64,000 nucleotides of DNA, from positions 13,881,971-13,945,970 of the forward strand of contig OZ038321.1 in the NCBI GenBank assembly GCA_964035795.1, given 5' to 3'. Positions 1-15,900 of this stretch are shown here, one piece after another (positions within the stretch are counted from its first letter, which is position 1; every line of letters starts with the position of its first letter). The notes under the pieces are model-generated. The model did not search any database and was not told the origin of the DNA. It saw only the letters and a program-made list of their open reading frames with translations. Made by a program: the position numbers and the translations under genes. The stretch comes from Pterobdella sp. o SKG-2022. Taxonomy: Eukaryota > Annelida > Clitellata > Hirudinida > Piscicolidae.

Positions 1-394
1 ATCGGTATCTACTATCCCAATAGAATCAGTAACAAAGAACTATACAAAAGAACGAATAGCACATCTCTTTTAGTTGAAATCGCTGGTGCAAGATGGAGGA
101 TGTTGAGACATATCCTAAGAAGACCTGATGATACGCCAGCATATCAGGCTATGAAGCAGTACTGTCACATCAAATAAGAAAAAATTTCCAAGCAGACCTC
201 TAACCCCCTTACCACAGACATTAAAAAAAGACGTTAAACTTATCCTAAAAATAAAACTCAAAAGATTTCGAAACTATTTTTCTTCTTGCCCAACAGAAAT
301 GTTCCTGGAGAAGAATTGTGAAGAGAGTTACCCAAGAGAAACTCAGTCAACTATACGACTTGAGCAACTCGATGGGGATATTATTATTTTATAG
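1..394 (+). mobile_element. Degenerate 3' end of a non-LTR retrotransposon (LINE)
   Basis: Frame 1 is open from the window edge to a stop at 175-177. It reads like the extreme C-terminal tail of LINE reverse transcriptases, with the pattern ISN.ELY.RTN, then ARWRMLRHILRRPDDTPAYQAM. After the stop the similarity-like reading continues one base out of frame from 179 to a stop at 392-394, with a P-L-T-P-L-P-Q-T-L stretch typical of the R-G-R-P...TLP motif of these tails. The copy is therefore broken by a stop/frameshift and also cut by the window edge. It looks like a different LINE lineage from the element at 5.7-8.4 kb, whose tail differs. The family assignment is from memory of such tails, not from a search. 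Confidence 0.6.
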
Positions 395-805
395 TTGGTA
401 AAGCTTGGACTAATTATCTTAATTACCAGGATCGATGCCGATTTGAGCCAACAAATAGCACCTATTCTTCACTGTGTTTGCACGTTTAGCCCCATTAAAA
501 TAGAATCATAAGGGGATAAAAGATCTAAAAAAATAGTATATGAACTCAAATTTTCATTGTTGTTATAATTGAGTTTTACTGGAAAGTTGAAAAATTAATT
601 TATTGGATTATATATATAAATTATACGTAGCAATTTAAAAAATATAAATTTGTTAAAACTAAACACAATAATTATAATCAAAAATATAGACCAATAAAAA
701 GGCACCCACATAAACACCAAGCAATCAGTAGCTGAGTGCAGTTTTAATTTGAAATCTAACAAAATATGCAAGTGAAAAATATTGGCGAAACTGAGTCGGT
801 ATAAA
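395..805. other. Intergenic sequence and probable 3' UTR of the SLC35E3-like gene
   Basis: No convincing coding exon. The part nearest 806 should be the 3' UTR of the minus-strand transporter gene. Short ORFs here are compatible with chance in AT-rich DNA. Confidence 0.5.
599..604 (-). terminator. Candidate polyadenylation signal AATAAA for the SLC35E3-like gene
   Basis: TTTATT on the plus strand is AATAAA on the coding strand, about 200 nt after the stop codon at 806-808. The position is reasonable, but the hexamer is common in AT-rich DNA. Confidence 0.4.
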
Positions 806-3560
<2,755 letters not shown>

Positions 3561-3933
3561 AGCGCTTCTTTTTGAAAACCTATTTAAATAAACTAACAGC
3601 TTTACTATTAAATAGCTGTCTTTTCTGAAAATCTGTCTCAAAATAATTGCGAATTCTGTTCATACACAAGAATGGAAATAGAGATGAAAGAAAGGCTTAA
3701 AACTAAATTTAGCTCTATTCATAGATCTATAACAAGGGTTATTAAGGAGTGTGAGCATAGAAAATAAACTATCAATAAACAAATTATTAAGGATTTAACA
3801 AAAAATAGTAGACTAATTTTTGTAAAAAACCTTATGCATTTCTGAATGAAAAATTTTTATAAATAGCTAATGTATAAAAGTAAATTCTAAACTCTGAAAT
3901 TTTATGATTTAAATAAATAAACTCGTCAAAAAA
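3561..3933. promoter_or_regulatory. Shared divergent promoter region, SLC35E3-like / TRAPPC10
   Basis: Only 373 bp separate the two start codons, which point away from each other, so the 5' UTRs and core promoters of both genes must lie here, assuming no distant 5' exons. No specific promoter motif was recognised. A pyrimidine-poor TAG acceptor-like site lies 18 nt upstream of the SLC35E3 start. Confidence 0.5.
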
Positions 3934-6900
3934 ATGAATCAAAAGCCTTTAGTTACATGTAAGAATTGTTTTAATATTTTAAATAATTCTGGATTTATTA
4001 AAAGTATATTTCTTTAAAAAATTGGAGTTTTCTGTGAACATAAAAAATATAATGAAAAATTAAATTCTTTTCAGATAGTGAAAATGTTCCAAGTTTATTT
4101 TTACAGTTGAAAATTTTTTTATACAAATACATGAGCAATGAATCTGTTGATTGGAAAAGGTGAGAATTTTCTCTCAAATCTTTGAATTTCAGATAACCAA
4201 CATGGTTTTTTTCAACATTGAATTTCATTATATAAAATAAAAATTTTAGAACAATTATTGAATAAACATTTAACAACCATTTAGGTCATTCTGCAGAGCA
4301 ACAAGAACTATTATATTAGAAGTATTCATTTTTTTCATGATACTTATATAAAAAAACGTCAGAATAATTAAAAATTAAACCTAGTAAATTCATGCTTTTT
4401 ATTTTAAGGTTGAGTTTGATGCATTCAGTCCAACATCAGTTTCATTTGAAGACTCATGGATGCTATGTAACAGACCTTATTTACATACTTACTGGGTTGA
4501 TTGTGTTAGTTGGTTTTTGTGTTATATATTTTTGTTTCTATATAAAGTAATGTTATAAGTTGCATCTGCTTCAGGTGCATTTATTCTATTAAAAAGTAAA
4601 GCATGATTACCAGTAAAATCTTCATTATTATTATTATTTCATTCTGTTTTCATTATGCAATAAAATTTCTCATGATTTTTGAAACTCAAGACAAATAGAC
4701 TATAATATTAGTAATGTCATTAATGTTATATGAATAATGTTATATTTTTGTATAAAAAATGTATCTAAAATGTTTGTGTACTAGTTTTGCTGCAGAGGTG
4801 CTTGAGAAATTATTTTCTTCATTAGTTGCATTTATTTTTGTTTTATTTCAAATTTTTATCATTGTTTTTGAATATATTTTTTTATGAAAATCATTTCATG
4901 ATGCAAATTGTTTTTTAAATATTGAACAGGATGTTGAAACATACAAAGCAAGTGTTAAGGATTTGATCTTTGATTGGTTGGCTATTTTGAAAGATAAAGA
5001 AATTCCTGATTGGTTGATTATTGTCGTTGTAAATGGAGACAACAAAGTGAAAACTAAACTGCTGAGAAATTCAGTTTATGACCGAGTTAAAAGTGATTTT
5101 TGCAGCAAGAATTCTGAAAGGTACTCATTTTATTTTATATACATTCATTTATGTATACAAATAAAATTATTTTTTGGAATCGTTTGGATAATTCATTTTT
5201 ACTAATTTTCTTTAACCAAATTTTTAACCATAAATTTTAAATTTTAAAATTTTAACCATATGGCTTCTTATAGTCAAACATTGATTAGACAGTTTGACAG
5301 TTTATTTCAATATTAGAATGCTTTTTTGGGAAAATCAAAACATATTGCAAAGTTGAAATCAAACCCAAACGTTTAAACTACATGGTGGTTTAGCCGGGCT
5401 ATTAAAGCAATAGTAACTAAAAAATTGTAGCAGTTGAGTTTGGAGATATTGTAACTTAGAAATGAGGGGGCTTAGAAAATATCAGATTAGAGAGTTGCGT
5501 TAGTCGAGTCTAAAAGGATTGACAAGGTGTCAAATTCAGAGCAGTGCTTAAAATTTAAAAATTGGCATACATATTTGAACGTTTGGAGGTTAAACTTAAA
5601 TGGTTATATAATCTGAGGCAGAATTTGTATAAAGCTGAGATTCACACACAGTAGCTTGTATTTAAAGTCATAGAAGGGTTAAAGCCGTGAAGTTTAACTG
5701 GTGGGTAGGTTGAATTTGGCGAGAAGTATGGGGCTGGCAACGAACATCACTTCATTTTATTTGGAATTCAATATAAGGTTTTGAGGATGTGCATGGTGGA
5801 CAGGCTTTGAGAAAAAAAAACCATGAAGGTGAAAGACTGCTGGAATTTGCTGTTGCCAATGAGCTGGTTGTTGGTAATCCCTGGTTCAAGAAGAAATTTG
5901 AACATCTGGTTACATACCAGTCAGGAGATTGTAAAACCCAAATTGACTACATATTGCATAAGAGAAGTTTTAGAAAAATGGTATCTAACGCGAAAGTCAT
6001 TGTTGGGGAGAAGTGTGCAACACAGCATAGACTGGTGGTTGGTGACTTCAAGGTTTGCACTCATGCTCACCCCAAAAGAAGGTTTGTTCTTCGTATAAAA
6101 GCCTGGAAACTAAAAGACTTTGGAAATCAAGTTGAATTTTCTAATTTTTTCAATGCATTAATTCAAGGAAATGAAACTGGTAAAACTTTGGATGAACGTT
6201 GGAAGTACCTGAAAAACAATTTGATTAATGCTACAAAACAGGTTTGTGGAGTCTCTGCAAAACATACCTGGAAGAGGCAGACTTTGTGGTGGAATTACAA
6301 GGTGCAGCAAGCTGTGTCCCACAAATGCAAATGTTTCAAAGTATGGAAAGCAGGAGGAGACAGACATGCTTATCAGGCGGCTAAACGTGCATCCAAACTT
6401 GCTGTACACATAGCCAAAACTGATGCTGAGAAGATTGCGTTCAAAAAAATCAATCCCAGATCTGTTGAGATATATCGACTGGCTAAGCAAATGCGGCGAG
6501 AGAACCAGGACGTCATTGGGGATAAACCGGTGAGCAATAATAATGACCAAATGTCCATGGATGTTGATTCCAAAAAAGAAGCATGGAGAGAGCCTTATAT
6601 GCACCTTCTCAATGTGGAGTTTTCATGGAATCCAGTTGGTTTGTCTGAAGTCTATCCCGTGGAAGGTCCCAGTGAACCTATCACTACAGCAATGGTTAGA
6701 AAGGCCATTAATAAGATGAGCCTTGGGAAAGCAGCGGGTCCTTTAGGTATTGTTGCTGAGATTCTCAAGACCGCAGGTTCAAGTGGTGCTAGTATGATTC
6801 GAGATCTCATGGAAGACATCATCTTTGAGAACCGTATACCGTCTGAGTGGCAGCAAAGTCACATAGTCAGTGTATATAAGGGTAAAGGTGATGCTTTAAA

Positions 6901-9900
6901 CAGGTGTAACAATAGGGGGTTTGAAGTTAATTGATCAGGTTATGAACGTTTTGGAGCGCGTAGTGGAAGGTTTTATCAGACAGAGAGTGGTGATTAATGA
7001 TATGCAATGTGGTTTTATGCAAAGTCGGGGTACAACTGATGCCATATTTATCCTCCGTCAGTTACAGGAAAAGCATCTGGTTGCTGGTAAGCCCCTCTAC
7101 TTAGCATTCATTGACTTGGAGAAAGCCTTTGACAGTGCCACTAAAAGTGATTTGGTGGAGTATGCTTAAATTGAAAATTGATGAATGGCTTGTGAGAATT
7201 GTACAATCCATGTACAAGGAAGTGAGAAGTAGGGTGAGAGTTGGTGATGAGTATAGCAACTCGTTTGATGTTCGGGTAGGTGTCTATCAAGGTTCTGTTC
7301 TTAGTCCATTACTTTTTGTTATTGTGCTGGAAGCTTTATCTATGGAGTTACGTACAGGTTGCCCTTGGGAGATCTTGTATGCTGACGACTTAATGGTAAG
7401 TGCTCAGTCCATGGATGAACTATTAGTGAAGTTGAGAACACAAGATCGGAGATGGAGAAAAAGGGGTTGAGGGTGAATATGGGTAAAACGAAGCTAATGG
7501 TTTCTGGTTAGAACTTTGATGTGTTGAGAAAATCTGGGAGGTATCCTTGTGGTGTATGCCAAGCAGGTGTGGGTAGAAATGCTATTCAGTGTGGAGACTG
7601 CAGGCAATGGGTACACAAGAAATGCAGCGGCATAAAAGGCCCTCTAACTTCGGATCTAAACTTCCGATGCGCTCGTTGCCTTGGTACAGCACGGCCTGTT
7701 GATGGGAGATTAGTGAAGGAAGTGATGATTGGTGAGGAAAAACTGGAAGTTGTCCCAGAGTTCTGCTATCTTGGAGATATGTTATCTGCAGGTGGTGGAT
7801 GTGAGCTTGCTTCAATAACACGTTATAAGTGTGTCTGGGCTAAATTTCGCCAACTTCTTCCACTCCTTGCTAATCGTCCTTTATCATTATTGACCAGAGG
7901 CCGTGTCTATTCAACCTGTGTCAGAAGAGCTATGTTACATGCTGCTGAAACATAGCCCGTAACAGTTTCCACATTGAACCGCCTTAAACGAAATGACCTT
8001 GCCATGATTTGCTGGATGCGCAACATCAAAACGAATGATAACGTTTGCTCTCACTCCTTTCAAAACTTGGCATTCGGGATGTTGAGGTAGTTTTTCGTAC
8101 AAGCAGGATGAGGTGGTTTGGACATGTAGAGCGTAGCGTGGGTTGGATTTCTCAGGTGCGAAAGTTGGATTTAGATACTTGCAAGAAGCCTTGTAGGCCC
8201 AAAAGAATGAGCTCATATTGAATGATAAAAGAAAGTTTGACATGATTTGTGCGGATCCACTCGATCGCTCTGAATGGAAAGGCCGACTTCGAGATAGAAC
8301 TTTCAAAAAGCACAACCCTTGGTAAAGAAAAAAGGGCTATAAAAAGGATTTGATTGATGATTGATTGATTGTAATAGTAGAAAACTAGTTCGAATATGCA
8401 GTTAAAGATTTAGTTGTACCAAGATGGAAAAGGATAAGCAAAGATTATTGTTCTTATGCCTATTTTTATAGAAATTTATTAAAAATACATGGAAGGTGTT
8501 AGTTTTTTCTCATAGAGGGCTTCTTTGTTTAGAATTCAAGTAAAATCAACAAAGTGGGGGTGGTAAATCTTTTTATGGAGAGTCAGTGCGCTAGTTGTAC
8601 GTGCTTACCGTATATAAAAAAACTCACTTTTTTGGTGAAAATTTAAAAATTTTGTCGTCGTCATCATTATGGTATATCACAAGTTTAGGAAAAAGTTTTT
8701 CATTGTTTGCTGAATTTTTTCAACTTTATGAAAAACCATTATTATTTGTGATCACTTGATGAAGTTTGGAACTTTTTTGAAATGGGCTATAAAAATAATT
8801 TATACAATTAATCTATGCAACTGTATAATGTTTCCCATTGTGTATTTGCCATTTTTTATTTTTTCATAAAACACGAATTAATAAATACTCAATATCAAAA
8901 TCATATTGCTTTTTTTTGTTTCAGCATTTAGGGTAAAGAGCTTTTGATAACACAAAATCAATTTAATCAGATGCATGATGCTGATGAACCCTTTGAAGAA
9001 CGAGGCGAGAAGTCATCAGTCATGGTTGTCAGTGGCCACCAGAATGCGATGGTGTGTGGTCGAAGCAGCCAATCGTATCCTTGATAAGTGGGTCATTTTG
9101 ATACTTAGATGTTCAGCTCTATATATATGGTTAATTAGTAGAATTTTTCAAGGTTCGTTTTGTAACATTGTTTTGAAAAAAAAGGTTTCATCATTTTGCA
9201 CTTTTTTTAGAATATTCTTTAGCTGTTTTTTCAGAGAGTTTTTCATTTTTTAACAACACGGTAAGATTTTTGAACACAAATATCAATAAATTCTCTATTA
9301 CCTAGAGACACGAGTATCAAAATGAAAATTATGGAAAAATGTTTTTTTCTCATGTGCTTTTGTTTATTGTTGTATATTAGATTTGTTTTCATTGAAAAGG
9401 CTTATATTTTATTTTTTCCATTTTCTTGATTATAACATATATATTTCATGTCTTTAGTAAATTAAAAAGTTTATACTCAAAATCTTGATATATAAACCTT
9501 AATCATTAAGTACATTCTCAGGTTTGAAGAGAAAATGCGATTGGAAAGAGAGAAAAGAACAGAAAAGCAATGGAATTTTTGCGTCTATTTTCTACTTCAG
9601 GTGTTTTTATATTCCTATAGAAAGTTACATTGTTTTTATTCAAATTGAGAAGTTAATTTTGTATCATCGCCAAAATTTTTCATAACAAAATATTCAATAT
9701 ATGTTTGAAAACTCTGCCATCTAATAATCAGACACACCCTATCATTTAAGTCATGAATAAATTGATACCATGCTCAATAAGCATATACTTCGTCATAATC
9801 TCATTGATTATTTGATGAATGAAAGTAAACATCATGAGGCTAGCAAACAAATCTGAGCATTTTTGTATACTTATTGATTGGTTCGTTTCATTGAAGGCAT

Positions 9901-12900
9901 TAGAGCTGAAACGATAAACTTCTCAATGTGTTATTGCCTTTTTCATAAGACCACATCAAAATTCTCACGACAGGAAGAACTAGCCCTGATGTACGAGATG
10001 TTTGGTTTATTGGATGATGCACTTATTCAATATGATGAACTGGATGCTCTATTCACTCAATCCATTCTCAACTCATCCATCGCTGGTTGGTAATGTCGCA
10101 AAACATTTAGATTGGTTGTAATGATCTCAATACTATATTATGAAAAGTTATATACAAATTTTCTCGATTGAATTTCTTCAATGTATCAAAAGTAAATTTC
10201 AATTTTTTTATTTGATGTTAGTTTGCTTAATCTAAAGTTACAAACTAAATCACAGGTGCTTGTATGTGGCTCGAAAAGCTGTGTCAAAACCCAGTGAGAA
10301 AGTGGGAGGGAGTGTGTTTGTGTTTGTCTCGAGACCCTGCCAAGCGGGGCCTCATAAGCCAGATGCAATGCAGTTTGTTGGACATGCGCACCTACCTGTT
10401 TGGAAGGCAGTGCTACCTCCTTAACAAGATGAAAAAGTTGTTTTGGAATCATTGTGTTTTCACTTGTTGTTCCAAAATCGATAATTATTCAGTTTGAATT
10501 ACGTGACTAAAAAAAATGTTTAATTAGCTAATCCAAAATTATTTAAAACACTCACCAGGAATGAAATAATAGTTTTCTCATAAGTATAATTTGAAAACCC
10601 AAAGATCTGCAGAGCTGTTGAAGAGGTCGTTGGAATGCATACATAATGTGATGCAAGAAGTAAAGCTTCTACAGGTCTGTGTTTACTCAGTGCATTGGTT
10701 CAAGTAAACTGTCATCTAATGTATAAACATTAATTCATTTGATTTTATTTTGTTTATTTGAAAAAGTTGTCTTAACATCTAAATTTTTTCATTTATTCAT
10801 AACAATCAATACCCGGAATTGTGAGAACACAGACACTAAGCGATAATGATAGGAATGTTAATGATTAGAAGAATTATGATGAAGATATACTATATACACG
10901 ATTGAAACTCAATCCTTCAGTTGAGCCTACCCGAAGGCGCTATGGAGTGTTGGGTGTATTTGTCATGTATGGAAGTTCTGCATTGTAATAGCAATAAGCA
11001 AAAAGATAATATCGACTCCATATCATCTAATAAGAACGACCAAAGCATATACTTTAGCTACAACAACCATGACAATGAAGTGAAAGCTTTGTCTTCTTGT
11101 TTGCTTGATGCCGCAAGAAAAAAGGTTCCAATTTGAATGTCAAGTCATTTTGCTCTTTGTCTAATTTTTTGGTTGAATTTTAAATAGTTTCACAAAAAAA
11201 TTTTATCTCAGAATATATCCAAATTCTTCATGAAAACGTTAAATAAGCATATTATGCTTAATACCATTAATGAGGATGAAAATCAAAATAATTATATGGC
11301 TTTCAACTCGACTCACAGTTGAAAAACTTGGGAGAGTTATGCGGTTTGAACCAGAGGAACACCAAACCATCTTCCCAACAGTTGATTACGGTGGTGTCCT
11401 TAATGGCTGGACTCAGTCATCCTGCAGGTATCACTGCAGTGGAGTTGTTATAGGGTTGCCCGTTAATTCAATGCGATATTATATTACTCATATATTAGTA
11501 CTTGTTGAGAACTATTTTGGTATAAAAAGTTATTGAAGTGTTTAATGCCGAAATTGAAATAATTTATATTAATGGATAAAATAGTTTTATTAATATGATA
11601 AGTATTTGCTGAAGCTAAAGTGTAATTGAATCTCATCAACAACACCGAGGTGAGTCGAAATCATTAGAATGTCTCTTGCAGGTTCTATCCTCCAATGAAA
11701 AGTTCTATCATTATTACTTGGTTCGAACTACGCCATTCTATTATCACTGCATGCTCGATCAAATGCTATACAAACACCCCATGTATCAAATTGCATATGA
11801 AACCTTAACTGGCAGGAGATATCAGAGAGAAGCATGTGCACGTTGAAGATGGTGGGTCGCATGAGGAGTGCTAGACTGGCATCCAAACAACTAGCTGACT
11901 TCTATATGTGAGTGTATTTGATTAATATCAGTTATTCTGGTTCTATGTGTTTTCATTTTTTTCCCAGTTTTTGCTGTTATCTGTTTCGATGTTTCAACAA
12001 AAATCCCAGTTCTAATACGTTTTCGTTATATTTTATTCATAGATTAGTTTTTAACGCAATTTTAGTTTTTCATTTTCATTTTTTCATCACAGAATTCAAG
12101 GAGATTATGAAAAAGCTCGAGGTCTGCTACTGGATAGCATGAAGGCCTATAAAATGGATGGGTGGGAGGCGCTAGCCAATCACGTTCGACTAGACATGGC
12201 TCTATGTTATGAAAAACTTGATAATTTCAAAAAGTTAGTTTATTTTCTATTTAGTAATATTTTATTGTGTTCAAAGAACTACTTCTAAATTAGTGTCTGT
12301 AGCGTAAGAACTGCTTTTTTGCTGGAAGAAGACTTCGTTTTCAAATATTGATTGACGGATTTTCTAGTATCGTTTCTATTAGAATTGGCGTTGAGCCTAG
12401 TTGACAACGGCAGGACGAACTGCCAAAGTATAGGAACAATGGATCTTCAATACCGATAATTCAGGTTTGAACGTTAGCTCGGGCTGACAGTCTAAAAAGT
12501 TTTCCAATCGAAATGTTTTTTTTTCAAACTTAATATATAATAGTTTCAATAATCTAAGCCTACTACATGACATGCTCAGCAGTGTAATCAAATATGGTTA
12601 ACAAAGCACACGTGTGTAAATGAAACCCCTATTCGGTGGGACCTATTTGATTATGTTGAGTTTTTTTTTCACCAGAATTGAATATGAGAATTATTTAAAG
12701 TAAGTTAGAAATTTCTCAAACTTCTAACTCTGATTTAGGTATTGCAGAACTTGTCAGTTCATAATAGCAAGCAAGTCAACAGATGCCTACACTAAGGAGG
12801 CCTGTTTCAAGAAGATTTTTGCTAAAATTGAAGAGAAGCATCAAGGTTTTTAGCTTTTATTTGAATGAGTTAAATGTTAAAGTTTAAAATTTTATCTGAA

Positions 12901-15900
12901 CCATGATTTATACATTTATTTCAGAAAAAGAAGCAACTAAAGTAACACTACCTATGTCACCAAACTTCACTATATCGTTTGAAAATCTCATGAAAACACC
13001 AAAGTCTCAATCAAAAAATATAACTTATAAACATTTCAAAAGATTTATTTTCTTTGCTGATGAAACTTCTCTGTTCAAGTTCATAATCACATCGAATTTA
13101 CCTGACAAAATCTCCATAGATTATATTTTAGTTAACCTCAAACCTGTGGCTACTAATTGCGATAATTCTATTCCACGGGAAGAGGTAGATAAAGACATGA
13201 ATGAAAAAGACGTTTTGCAATTAAGTGGGTATAGAAATAACGCTAGTATTGATACTGACACAAATTCTGTGAGTTCCATCGCAACAGATGTCGATGAAGA
13301 TACTCCTATAAAAAACCTTTCCGATAATGTTACACCCACACTCAGCAATGATCCCGTGACAACTATAAATAAACATAAGGTTTACCATTAAAACTACCTT
13401 TGTTTCGTTTAAATTGAAAGCATAATAATCATGAATTACTAATGATTCAATACAACATAAAAAACTATCTTTTGATATACTACACTCCTTTATTAATACG
13501 CGTTATAAGAATATAATAAAATTCAATAAAAATGATCATCTTCACCATTCTACCACCAGAGGAGCTTGAGCAACCCTCCCACAGTGCTCCCAAACATGGA
13601 TGCATTTGCCAAGAGACACCCTTCCATACCTAACACTCTCAACAACAGCAACCACAGTCTCAATAAGATTATCAGTAACACCACTTTCAATAACAACAAA
13701 ATGAACATTTTTTCAAAGAACAAAACGAATGGTGATTTTTCAATGGGAAGACTTGAGAGATTCGATCAGGCTGTTGAGTTGTCCACCTTCAACAGGCAGG
13801 CCCTCAGTCTTTGTGAAGTGATTGAATACAGGTATTTTTATTCGTTCAAGTTTATGTGTTTCAATGTTTTTTTTTCAACTATCAAAATTTTGATCAACTC
13901 TGTTTTAAGAATTTTTGCTGTTTTTTAGTTAATTTGGTTAAATTGTTGCTCAAAAATTATTGTATTTGATGTATTAAAATGTATGTTCTTATATGGAAAA
14001 TGTCCTCTAAATAATCTTATAAATAAATTCAGCAATGACACTTCGAAAAACCAACTGAGGGCACCAATAGCATCAGCTCTTGTGTGCAAGTGTGTGCATC
14101 AGTGTTTGCATTGTTTTGTTACAATAATGAATTTCTTTTTTGTCATATTTTTCAGTATCTTATATCGAATAGTTGTTCCAAAGTTTTTAAATATTATGCT
14201 ACAATAATAACTAATATAAATTTTTTAAAAAAGCATAATTCAATAATATCATGTAAAATTTAGATTCCCATTGAAGAAAAAAAGTAGCTTATCTAGTGCC
14301 ATGTACGAAAACAAGTTCAAATCGCAAGATGATGACGAAGAAGACAACGAAAGTAAGAAGAGTGATTGCTTGCTTGAAGACCAGTGCAACCTATTATTGA
14401 AAAAAACTGTAAAGAATATTTCACCTGGAGAAAATTGGATAGGGATCGAGCATAAGGTATGGTGTTGGTTCACTTATAGTTTATATGGGAAAATAGCTTC
14501 GCATAAGGTTTTGCAATTATTTTTCAAAGGCTTGCTATAAGACTAACATAGCTTTTATTTATAATAAAAAAAATATCTTTACTCATCACTTTTAAAATAA
14601 TTTTTATTCTAACTTGGAATTTGAATAGTTGAACTAAAAGTATTGAATATGTCTGAAAAAATAAATTTTCACAACAGTTTACAGAAAAAAAAACGTATAA
14701 AATATCAGAAATTAGTATTGTGAGGAAAAATCTTTCATTTCGGAAACAAATCAATTACGATCTGAATTATGATTGGACAGTACATGTGACTGATAAGCCA
14801 ATCATTGTGGAGATTCTAAGCAAAGGTATGAATCTATAGAATTTATTTTATGTTTTAATACATTTTCATTGATTCTAGAGTTTTGTGTTGTATGTTTAGT
14901 GATTATTTTGAATAAGTTTGAATAAATTCACAGCTTTAAATTTATTTGTTTTCCAAAATACCTTTTTCCCTTACAGAAACATTATGCGTTGGAGTTTCTG
15001 AAGAAATAAGCGTGAAGATCAGTGTGTTTAAGCCCAAATCAAACATCACCAAAGACAGAGATTATTTGAGAGAAAGATTGAAAGGTCTTGTGATATTATG
15101 CAGTAAAGAAGGGTTGCTCTTTGAAACGAAATTTATAAAAAAACTGCCATCAATGAACGAGGAACATAATAGTTACAGACTTGACGAAGATATTGTGGAA
15201 GAGTTATTGGGAAGTTATAAGGTTGCTTATGACGATGAGGGTCTGTATTTGGAATCATATGTTGCTATAATGATGAAAGTTACGAACAGTTTTGGAGTTT
15301 CAGAAGAAAAAATTGATTTTAAGGTTTTTTCTTACTTTTTTTAATTAATGCCAAACTAATTTTAAAACTTTTTCGTTTTGATTTGGTTCAAAGTTCAAAT
15401 TTTTTGCATGAAGCATGAAATGTGGTATTCGTTTGAACGACACATGATGCAAAAATTCATTTGAACACAGTTGACGTTCAATTGTCGAAGCCACAATGAA
15501 GTTAGCTTGGCTGTACCATTTGTGAATCCCTTGAAGACCTCCACCGACATACTCACTCATTATTCCAAGTTCTTTCTTATATGTATTATAATAAATAAGA
15601 TTTTTCAGCTTATGATAATGTATCTTCTAAAAAATGTTTATTAATTAGGATTAAACAAAAATAAAAAGACTTCTTAATATATATTAATAATTTTCGATAT
15701 TAACCATCGCTAGTTAAATTCCAAATTCATGAAAATTTACAACAGAAAATTTCTACAATTGACTATTGAATCAATTTGCAACAAAGAACTCAGTCTAAAA
15801 GATTGGTCTCTGAAGCACTCACAACAAACCTTGCCTTCATTCCCTTGCCAACCCATGGTAAGTTGCTCTATATCGCTCTATGAAAATTAGAGTTTGTTGT

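Larger units (their letters stand above)
5121..8970 (+). other. Long TRAPPC10 intron 5 hosting a LINE
   Basis: This 3850-bp intron is far longer than the other TRAPPC10 introns, which are mostly 50-500 bp. Most of the excess is the sense-oriented LINE remnant at about 5689-8372. The flanks (5121-5688 and 8373-8970) show no further coding sequence. Confidence 0.8.

Noticed and set aside
3998..4276. 92-codon minus-strand ORF upstream of TRAPPC10
   Set aside because: It lies opposite TRAPPC10 exon 2 and its introns, and has Phe/Lys/Tyr-rich composition typical of AT-rich noise.
11270..11536. 88-codon ORF in TRAPPC10 intron 11/exon 12
   Set aside because: It uses a different frame. The TRAPPC10 frame in the same place, from the acceptor at 11318, gives the conserved NLGELCGL block and the correct phase.
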